Of a DNA stretch of 50,616 bases, positions 44,801-50,616 are shown one piece after another. Positions within the stretch are counted from its first letter, which is position 1; the number at the start of each line of letters is the position of its first letter. The translations under genes and the position numbers were made by a program. This DNA comes from an uncultured Bacteroidales bacterium (GTDB taxonomy: Bacteria; Bacteroidota; Bacteroidia; Bacteroidales; Paludibacteraceae). The notes below the pieces were generated by a model that saw only the letters and a list, made by a program, of their open reading frames with translations, was not told where the DNA came from and made no database searches. The stretch lies in NCBI GenBank assembly GCA_946185835.1, contig CAMHKW010000013.1, positions 1 through 50,616 of the forward strand, written 5' to 3'.

Positions 44801-47232
44801 GTTGTGGAGATGGAGGTGACGCGTGAGCCCGAGCAGTCGGTCTCGGCGTACCAGCCCATGAAGACATAATCGGTCTTGGTAGGCTCCGGCAGGGTCAGTC
44901 CCGTGCCGTAAGTATAACTGTTGTAAGAAGAGGCTATAGCATCGCCGCTATAGGTGTTATTACCTTTGTCTTTGTAGATGACGGTATATGACTTGGGCGT
45001 GTAGACAGGACGAATGACCACGTCGTTCGTCGGCATGGTGAAGGTGGCGGTGGCGTTCGTAGTGCTTGACAGTGACGCTCCGCCGCTCACTACCGACCAA
45101 CTCGAGAAGTTATGATACGAGTCAGGTGTGGCAGTGATGGTAATAGTCTCTGAGCCGTGCATGCCGTTGAGCACGGGGTCGGACCATGTGCCGTTGGCAG
45201 AAGCAGAGGCGGTCACCGTTCCGCCATCTTGCTGATTGATGGTCACCTTGTACTCCGTTGCATTACAACTGGGGTTGGTGGTGTATGTTCCCGATGCGGA
45301 GGCACGCCTGAACAGGTAAGGACTTGTGCCGTTTGAGTAGAAGCCGAAGTAAGAACCGTTACCCATCAGTTTCTTGTAAGTCTCGCTGTCGGTGTTTCGT
45401 TTGTTATTGGTACATGTAAACGGAGTCGTATTCGCAGAAGCCTGAGCTATCGTCCATACGGAATAGCTATCTGTTTCGTCCACCAAAGCCAACCGCAAAT
45501 TGCTGTTAGATGTTTCGCCTCCTGTTGCCGAGAGATACTTACCTGTTGAGTTGTTTTTTATTGTCCAGTTGCCTGCCGAGCCGGAGATTGTCCAGATACA
45601 TGCTTCTTCCTGGCAAGACAATGTTTTGGCATCAGTAATCGTATAGTCGGTTTTATTGGCAGATAACTTATTGCTTGATAATAGGCTGGCAGTCATTATG
45701 TATGTCACACCTACAGAATACGACCCTGCGAACACGTATTCGCCAGCTGTGAGCGTTGTACCTTTGTCGCAAAGCGTAAACGTGGAGCTCGTCTTGGTAT
45801 AGACGGCATACAAATTCATGTCGCTTGAGACAGTCACGGTGCTTGTGTAAAGCGGTGTGACGGTAGTTACATTGTCGCCCGTTACGGCATGGTCTGTCCA
45901 ACCGGCGAAGCGGTAACCGTCCACTTCCATGTTAGTGGGTAGCGAGAGTGTGCCGCTCACGTTCTCCTCATCCTCAGGCTGCGAAGCTGCACAGGTCGGG
46001 TAATGGTAGGTGACATTATACTTCGAGAGGGTGATGTCGTACGAGTTTTCCGATGCACAATAGGTAGTACCCACGCTTTGCACCGACGCTGTGATGGTTG
46101 CGGTACCGACTGTGCTTCCGAGCGTGACAGCACCTGTTGAGGCATTGACGGTTGCCACATCGGCGTTGCTCGAAGTGTAAGTGACGGTCTGACCCGTGGC
46201 AGTGTAAGGCGATGCCAATAGTTTTGCTGTAGCCTTGTTGATGAAGTTGGCGGCTCCGACTTTCAAATCATAGTCAGCAGGATGGTCGAAGTCTATTTTG
46301 GTATCTATGGTGCAGGCATCTTCGACTTCAACGGTAAAAGGAATCCACAAAGACACCATGTGGTAGTTGTCGGCGGTGTTACTACTCGTCTGACGACCGA
46401 GGATAATCTCACCTGTGTATGTACCTACGGTATAGGGATATATATTTATATCTATCGAACTACCGTTTGAATAAGAAGAAGCCGAAGCACCATCTAACTC
46501 GAGATTGTCGCTGCTTACACCGGTTGAAACAGACACGTTGTTGTGGTATGGATTAGACGCACCAGAAAATGTGCCGAGTGAGGTTGTGAGGGTGACGTTC
46601 TTGGTCTCTTCGTTATCCACATTTACTGTAAAGGTTGTTGCCGAGATTCTCGCTTCAGAAGATGTTGCGACACGATAGGTATAGACGTTGATACTGTTTA
46701 TCTGATAGTTATCGCCATAGTTATTGGTAAACGTAACCGACGTCTTGCCTTTGGTAAAGCCCCAAAACGTTTCACCACACAACCATGTGTCCGAACCGCC
46801 CCAAGTACCGTTACTTGCAGTGAGGTTATTCTGGGCACCAGCAACAGCTTTGATGACGATACGGTAGATGTACGTACTCGAACTCGCACTGATGGTAAAC
46901 GACTTCCCGTCCTGAATCTTGAAGTTAGAGGAATTGAGCGTCATGTTGCTACTCGTGATAGTAACATTGTTAGCGGTGGTGGTACAAGTTCCATACGTTC
47001 CGCTGGAGGTGTATGGCGACCATGTGTTGTTAGTGTTCGCAGAGTTTGCCGGCGTGTAATTAAGCCCATAGAAGCCTGTTGCCTCAAGCACCATTGGCGT
47101 GGTGGCTATCGCCGCGCCAACCGGTTGCACCATGCTCAGCCCCAATACCATTAGGACAAGAGCTAAATATGTATGTAAGTTTTTCATAATCGTATTATTT
47201 GAAATGATATTCGTCTTCATAATTGTTTCCAT
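41851..47232 (-). CDS. giant T9SS-type surface protein with Ig-like and InlB-type repeats
   Basis: 1793 aa from 47232. The first 15 residues look like a leader, and ATG 47187 (MKNLHTYLALVLMVLGLSMV) starts directly at the signal peptide, so it may be the true start. The N-terminal beta domain (about 50-190) is followed by a BIG2-like Ig repeat (about 340-405, TYTSSNADVATVNASTG), InlB/Flg_new-type repeats (GYRFAGWTDHA near 435; DYVFMGWYAET near 800), and further beta-rich regions to 1700. The C-terminus (VYVYDMTGKLLYSNHG, then LPTGVYNVRVVGN) is a T9SS type A sorting domain. It follows a similar large gene 61 bp upstream, probably in one operon, and is likely a surface adhesin or binding protein. 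Confidence 0.85.
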   Translation of the reverse strand: METIMKTNIISNNTIMKNLHTYLALVLMVLGLSMVQPVGAAIATTPMVLEATGFYGLNYTPANSANTNNTWSPYTSSGTYGTCTTTANNVTITSSNMTLNSSNFKIQDGKSFTISASSSTYIYRIVIKAVAGAQNNLTASNGTWGGSDTWLCGETFWGFTKGKTSVTFTNNYGDNYQINSINVYTYRVATSSEARISATTFTVNVDNEETKNVTLTTSLGTFSGASNPYHNNVSVSTGVSSDNLELDGASASSYSNGSSIDINIYPYTVGTYTGEIILGRQTSSNTADNYHMVSLWIPFTVEVEDACTIDTKIDFDHPADYDLKVGAANFINKATAKLLASPYTATGQTVTYTSSNADVATVNASTGAVTLGSTVGTATITASVQSVGTTYCASENSYDITLSKYNVTYHYPTCAASQPEDEENVSGTLSLPTNMEVDGYRFAGWTDHAVTGDNVTTVTPLYTSTVTVSSDMNLYAVYTKTSSTFTLCDKGTTLTAGEYVFAGSYSVGVTYIMTASLLSSNKLSANKTDYTITDAKTLSCQEEACIWTISGSAGNWTIKNNSTGKYLSATGGETSNSNLRLALVDETDSYSVWTIAQASANTTPFTCTNNKRNTDSETYKKLMGNGSYFGFYSNGTSPYLFRRASASGTYTTNPSCNATEYKVTINQQDGGTVTASASANGTWSDPVLNGMHGSETITITATPDSYHNFSSWSVVSGGASLSSTTNATATFTMPTNDVVIRPVYTPKSYTVIYKDKGNNTYSGDAIASSYNSYTYGTGLTLPEPTKTDYVFMGWYAETDCSGSRVTSISTTDYGNKTFYALWMQYSDPLAWCPEPEVHLTGDNVYITSTNGKSVMAVNTLTLNAINLVPGSAVRLSTPASSGIMFSASGVKYNATTATIDITADAGGDISDAAVYVHYYPTSAGTGTPTDITVTATYQTNTDYYSTKDVHVRNMPSAFAIAVKQGGNWYALPADIASASQPAGVLLDVDETTWTCKGPATLNYTLWPVKSTTGDADLYQSKGEKLRFSGYSNKGLCGSLTTTTVNNRAAITAINSDPATGDEGSYEWTVTTTVEGSTWKYTLDAGTNKFLRYYNASAWGTYASGVNDIYLIPITTVETANISVMEWGENEMALRCAANTTLTSVKIDGTEVTPKPTLAALTGDLMKLSGLPNLSTLATYAMKTMIIEVQESSTAKQALIPIPFILTATNSPAATPKTAIDLRNLAGDGSQETKNLVIRPFDIVIRNGAQLEVTKPAGNATACTFNNLYIYPGGKLNVSDNDLGVQNVYLRGGFSWLDASKDYRLPQMLVASGKTLSGVGNPGNGVYYDLTLDNAMYYMTAFPRDVAFSAITNEEGTGDWTAWIYTYSGKGRTETPKYATTPQWTAAWNGADHVSRGVGYEIAIKPRNSRWYGILRFPLITGAWSEPDCKPAVTAWGMEQYTEGTLSANNVGWNLIGNPFFAAINNVTGIVSDGLTPHLVNGAWDGHYDWTTETHKYYTIFNKMDYDYEDLRLAADKIEPFYPFFVQTTVTGTLSFTAAANRSLKAPTHAVTQSSGNHRELIVDFSLTADNGKHDVAGLTINDDYSALFDLNDKEKSIDATTSKLKLYTVMDGYRIAFNALPEAAITEIPLGYLTATAGDFTIALSEHSDLSYFEQIIIVDNEEQLEWDLLQDAYVFSTDAMPKGNDTRFTLRLKIRQQADIGTDIGSQGELSRLAANGYDGTIVLHGLPDGARVYVYDMTGKLLYSNHGTTGNANITQQAANGRMQLAGLPTGVYNVRVVGNSNAQTIRTIVY

Positions 47233-47293
47233 TTTAAATCTTAAATTTGAAATCTTAAATTTGAAATTTACATCATAAATATTCTTTCGAACA

Positions 47294-50200
47294 TCATTCC
47301 GTCATAATCGCGTAAATAGCGTAATAGGTTGCGCCTGTTGCGGTCTTTGTGCCGCCGCCGGTGAACAGATAACCGTCTTGACCTGTCTTAATCGAGCCGT
47401 CACTATTCAGGTGGCTTGCCGCTATCCAGCCGAGCAACTTGAAGTGGGTGGTATGGCAGTCGGTGTCGCCGGTGCTGTCATCTGCAGGCGAGGGAACGGT
47501 GTAGTTACATCCTTCGCGAACCAAGTAGTACTTACCTTCGCCGTCAGCCACGCCGCCTTGTGCAGCCGCCGTGCTCTGGTGCATACGGTCGTAGTACTTG
47601 TCCTGCTTGGCAGTCCATGTGGCTGTTATCGTCACATTCGATGCGGGCATGGTGAACTGGTTGCTTGAGACTGCTACGTCGTTGTCGTCGGCGTCCTTAA
47701 CAACCCATGCAGCGAAGTCATGTCCGGACAACGAGTAGCTGTTGGCTTGCAGCGTTACTGTCGCCCCTGCCTCGTACGGACTGCTGGCATCTGTTACCGT
47801 TCCGGTAGCTGTACAACTTCCTGTGCCGCTGCCCTTGGCGTAGGTTACGGTATATACATCGTCGGTGGTGATGCTACCTGAGGCAATCAAGGCGCCGCAC
47901 TGTGGAGAGGTGTAGGTCGCGCGTACCTTATAAGTATAGGTTGTCGAAGCCGTCAGACCCGTCTTGTTCACCGGCGAAGTGGCTGCCGTCCATGCACCGC
48001 CGTTCCAGCTTACCTCATAACCCGTTGCGTTTGCCACATCAGACCATGTGAGCGTTGCCGTGTAAGCCGTATTGGTCGCCGTCACCACAGGAGCTGCTAC
48101 GTTGTTCGTACAGCACGAGGTGCGGTAACTAACCGTGCTACCGGCGGTGACGTTATAGAAGTAAGCAGGACTACCTCCCGTGAAGCTGCTTATATCATAC
48201 CACCTGAGATTGGTCGGATTGACACGCAGTTCCCTGTCTTCATTACTTGGATTGCGTATTGTACCATCGTCATTCAGTTGTACAGTCTGCGAGGAGGTGG
48301 ACATATTGAAACTATTTGAGCTCATTGGTGTCAGATAACGTGTCGTTGCCTCCGTACTTGCTACGACCAAAGCACTTGCCGTACCAGAAAGAGTGAAGTA
48401 GATAGGAGTGTTTGTCGCAGGGTCGTTTGTCGTATATCCCCAACCGCTATTTGTATTGTTATATAGATAATACCTTTCGCCATTGCTCTCTCCACCAATT
48501 ACGTATGTCGCACTTGTGCTGAAAGCGTCATCCTCCAACTGCGTATATGTGTATCCCGGCACACCGTCTGCCCAGACGGCATAGAAGGTCTTGTTGTTGT
48601 CATCCTCCAACTCGTCTGACGTTACCAAATGGTCTTCGGGGTCGGTGTTGTTGTCGGAGGTAGTCCAGCCCACGAACACGTAATGCTGCGACTCGCAGTC
48701 GTCCGTTCCGGGAGTGGTGTTGCTCAGCGTCGGGAAGACGATAGCCGTACCGGCTACATCCTGCAGCGCGTAGTCGTCGAGGTCGGTGCCGTTGCCGTCG
48801 TGGATGTTATCAACGAAGGTGGCGGTCGGTTTCGTGCGCACCGTCACATAGCATACGGCGTAGGTGGTGTTTGTCACTGTCGAGGTGGCGGTTATCGTTG
48901 CCGTGCCCACTGCCACGAAACTAACCACACCAGCCGCTGTTACCGATGCCACACCGCTTGCCGACGATGACCATGTAACTCCGTCATCCGCACCGGTAGG
49001 ACTTACGCTCGTTACCTCAAGAGTTACTGCCGCATCGCCCACATACTTGTTCAAGGTCGTGTAGTTGAGGTTGATTTCCTCCACGGCGGTCTTGCTCCAA
49101 ACGGCATACAAGGTCTTATCGCCGGTTACGCCCGTGATGCTTGCGCCTGCTGCGTATGCCACCGCACCGCTCGTCGTCTCTGCCCAACCGCTAAACGTGT
49201 ATGTCGCACGTTCCGGAATAGTACTCGAAAGAGTTCCGTTTCCGGTTGATTGCAACACGCTGGTCGGCGAAGGCAGGTTAGTAACGGCATCCGTCGTGTT
49301 CTTGTTGTAAGTAATCGTATATGACGGCGCACAGGTCGTCAGGTAATCCGACATCGAACCCGAGCCGGGAACAACCAAATGGACATCGTCCAAACGACCG
49401 TTTTCACTCGTTGTCATCGCAAATGTCAATGCAAATGATGTAATTGAAGAAGAGTTAGTAGTAATAGTTCTTGTATATGTTGTACCATCAATACTTGCAT
49501 CTCCTATGGTTACTCCGCTTGTAGCGGTTGTAAGACTAACATTCTTGTTGCACTTATATGTTAATGTTAATGTCGTTCTACCTGCTGTTGGTATGCCCGT
49601 AACTGCAAACACTTCATCTCGAGTGCTCTTAGGTACAAGCAATTCGGGACTTGTTCCTCCAGCGCCACTCTCTTCATATAACTTGCAATAACTTGCACCA
49701 CAAGCGTATGTTACTGTTGCACTTCCATAAACTGTCGCTCCTGAAGTAGGAGAGGTCGGTTGGTCATTAGCTGAACCACTAAATGGTTCGTCCCAAAGAA
49801 CAGTACCTGCTAAAGCATCTGCCGAACTGGTAGCGAACACAGCGTAATAGGTCTGCGCGGAGGTGATTCCTGTCGGACCTGCTACGGTGAACAGGTCATC
49901 GTAATATGAGGCGTCCTCTTCCGTGGCACCGGAGTTGTGCGTACTCCAGCCCGCGAACACCTTTGTACCCGAACAGCCTGCCGGTACACTCGGGGTACTC
50001 GGCAAAGAGGTTATGTCGCCACCCGAATATACGAATGTCAAACCCTCCACGGTTCCCAAACCGCTCAATGCCGAACCATTCACGTTCCATGTGATATTCA
50101 CATGTGCGTCCTCTGTAAAGGTCGGGGTCAGGTTCAGCGTGCCTGTCGCGCCTGAGGATACGGTGACGGTGAAGGTTGTTGCTGTGGTTGCAGGTGTTGC

Positions 50201-50616
50201 AAGGGTAGTTGCCACATTTGGCGTGATAGTTGCCGTACCGTCGGTCAGACCTGTAGCCGTGAAGTCGGTCAGAGAGTAGTGTGAAGCAGGTGTTAAGGTG
50301 ACACTGAAGGCTACGCTCTCGCAGGTCTTCACAATAGAACCACTGGATACGGATGTTGCACTCTTCGTCACACTTACCATTCCACCAGCCGGGTCAGCGT
50401 CATAAGCCACCTCCACCTCATTCGAACAACTTGCACAATTGATCGTGTAATTGGAGTAGCTACTATAAGTCACGGAAACTGCACTAATTTGTAAACCGCC
50501 GTTAGGATAAATATAGAAACTCGTATGATTGCCGGTTGGCGTGATTGAAACATCTGTCCAATCGGTGTAAACGCTACTGCCCGGTCCTGCTGGAATAGAA
50601 CCACTTCCTATATCTC
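47294..50616 (-). CDS. giant repeat-containing surface protein, 5' end outside the window
   Basis: At least 1107 aa are visible; the frame is open to the right edge, and the first in-frame start (GTG 50473) is internal. The visible N-terminal piece (TSFYIYPNGGLQISAVSVTY) resembles the N-terminal beta domain of the 1793-aa protein. It is followed by InlB-type repeats (CSGTKVFAGWSTHN; ATYTFSGWAETT), a BIG2-like Ig domain (GVTWSSSASGVASVTAAG), a fibronectin-III-like domain (LTWSDVANATGYEVSW) and further InlB-type repeats. It ends soon after a repeat (YYAIYAIMTE) with no T9SS sorting domain. It may be truncated, anchored in another way, or work with the downstream protein. Confidence 0.85.
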   Translation of the reverse strand, partial: DIGSGSIPAGPGSSVYTDWTDVSITPTGNHTSFYIYPNGGLQISAVSVTYSSYSNYTINCASCSNEVEVAYDADPAGGMVSVTKSATSVSSGSIVKTCESVAFSVTLTPASHYSLTDFTATGLTDGTATITPNVATTLATPATTATTFTVTVSSGATGTLNLTPTFTEDAHVNITWNVNGSALSGLGTVEGLTFVYSGGDITSLPSTPSVPAGCSGTKVFAGWSTHNSGATEEDASYYDDLFTVAGPTGITSAQTYYAVFATSSADALAGTVLWDEPFSGSANDQPTSPTSGATVYGSATVTYACGASYCKLYEESGAGGTSPELLVPKSTRDEVFAVTGIPTAGRTTLTLTYKCNKNVSLTTATSGVTIGDASIDGTTYTRTITTNSSSITSFALTFAMTTSENGRLDDVHLVVPGSGSMSDYLTTCAPSYTITYNKNTTDAVTNLPSPTSVLQSTGNGTLSSTIPERATYTFSGWAETTSGAVAYAAGASITGVTGDKTLYAVWSKTAVEEINLNYTTLNKYVGDAAVTLEVTSVSPTGADDGVTWSSSASGVASVTAAGVVSFVAVGTATITATSTVTNTTYAVCYVTVRTKPTATFVDNIHDGNGTDLDDYALQDVAGTAIVFPTLSNTTPGTDDCESQHYVFVGWTTSDNNTDPEDHLVTSDELEDDNNKTFYAVWADGVPGYTYTQLEDDAFSTSATYVIGGESNGERYYLYNNTNSGWGYTTNDPATNTPIYFTLSGTASALVVASTEATTRYLTPMSSNSFNMSTSSQTVQLNDDGTIRNPSNEDRELRVNPTNLRWYDISSFTGGSPAYFYNVTAGSTVSYRTSCCTNNVAAPVVTATNTAYTATLTWSDVANATGYEVSWNGGAWTAATSPVNKTGLTASTTYTYKVRATYTSPQCGALIASGSITTDDVYTVTYAKGSGTGSCTATGTVTDASSPYEAGATVTLQANSYSLSGHDFAAWVVKDADDNDVAVSSNQFTMPASNVTITATWTAKQDKYYDRMHQSTAAAQGGVADGEGKYYLVREGCNYTVPSPADDSTGDTDCHTTHFKLLGWIAASHLNSDGSIKTGQDGYLFTGGGTKTATGATYYAIYAIMTE

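Overview
The window looks like chromosomal DNA of an anaerobic member of the Bacteroidales. Most promoters carry the Bacteroidetes -7 element TAnnTTTG, with leaders that are A-rich and usually lack a Shine-Dalgarno sequence. There is a single-subunit pyruvate:ferredoxin oxidoreductase with a small 2[4Fe-4S] ferredoxin. Several very large secreted proteins end in type IX secretion (T9SS) type-A-like C-terminal domains, and there is a BspA-like leucine-rich-repeat protein. I saw no rRNA, tRNA, CRISPR array, integrase or transposase.

Layout. (1) 1-3320 (+): an accessory, phage-derived-looking island. It holds three small unknown genes, a structured promoter region, two paralogous small genes, and a lysis-type cassette: holin-like membrane protein, DUF5675 endolysin-like protein, and a lipoprotein with a C-terminal membrane segment that looks like a unimolecular spanin. 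(2) 3437-12608 (-): housekeeping genes: crcB fluoride channel, nifJ, an AAA/DUF4143-type ATPase, a TlpA-like lipoprotein, a ferredoxin too short for ordinary ORF cut-offs, ruvC, a small membrane protein and a DivIC/FtsB homologue. (3) 12808-17094 (+): secreted nuclease, ligA and a DUF6913-like gene, probably one operon. (4) 17406 to the right edge (-): about 33 kb of cell-surface genes. These are a 1639-aa LRR/InlB-repeat protein; a three-gene operon (785 aa, 1993 aa and an outer-membrane barrel with two SH3-like domains); a 1980-aa Ig-like protein; two small proteins with a shared sorting-signal-like C-terminus; a 1793-aa T9SS cargo; and a large partial relative that runs off the window.

Two patterns cut across the genes. 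First, three kinds of short hairpin (called here A, B and C) form GC-rich clusters. All are in the same orientation, and all clusters lie just 3' of minus-strand genes (near 8.0, 9.6, 17.2, 22.6, 33.3 and 41.1 kb). Second, tandem minisatellites (8, 18, 23 and 25 bp periods) abut or overlap stop codons of several genes, in two or three cases supplying the last codons.

The most interesting candidates are the orphan lysis cassette with a u-spanin, the 32.8-22.7 kb surface operon (ten tandem domains with co-varying cysteine pairs, plus an OM barrel apparently tethered to the wall by SH3-like domains), the modular 3'-end hairpins, and the shared C-terminal signal of the two small proteins. All functional calls are from reading the sequence; no database search was run.
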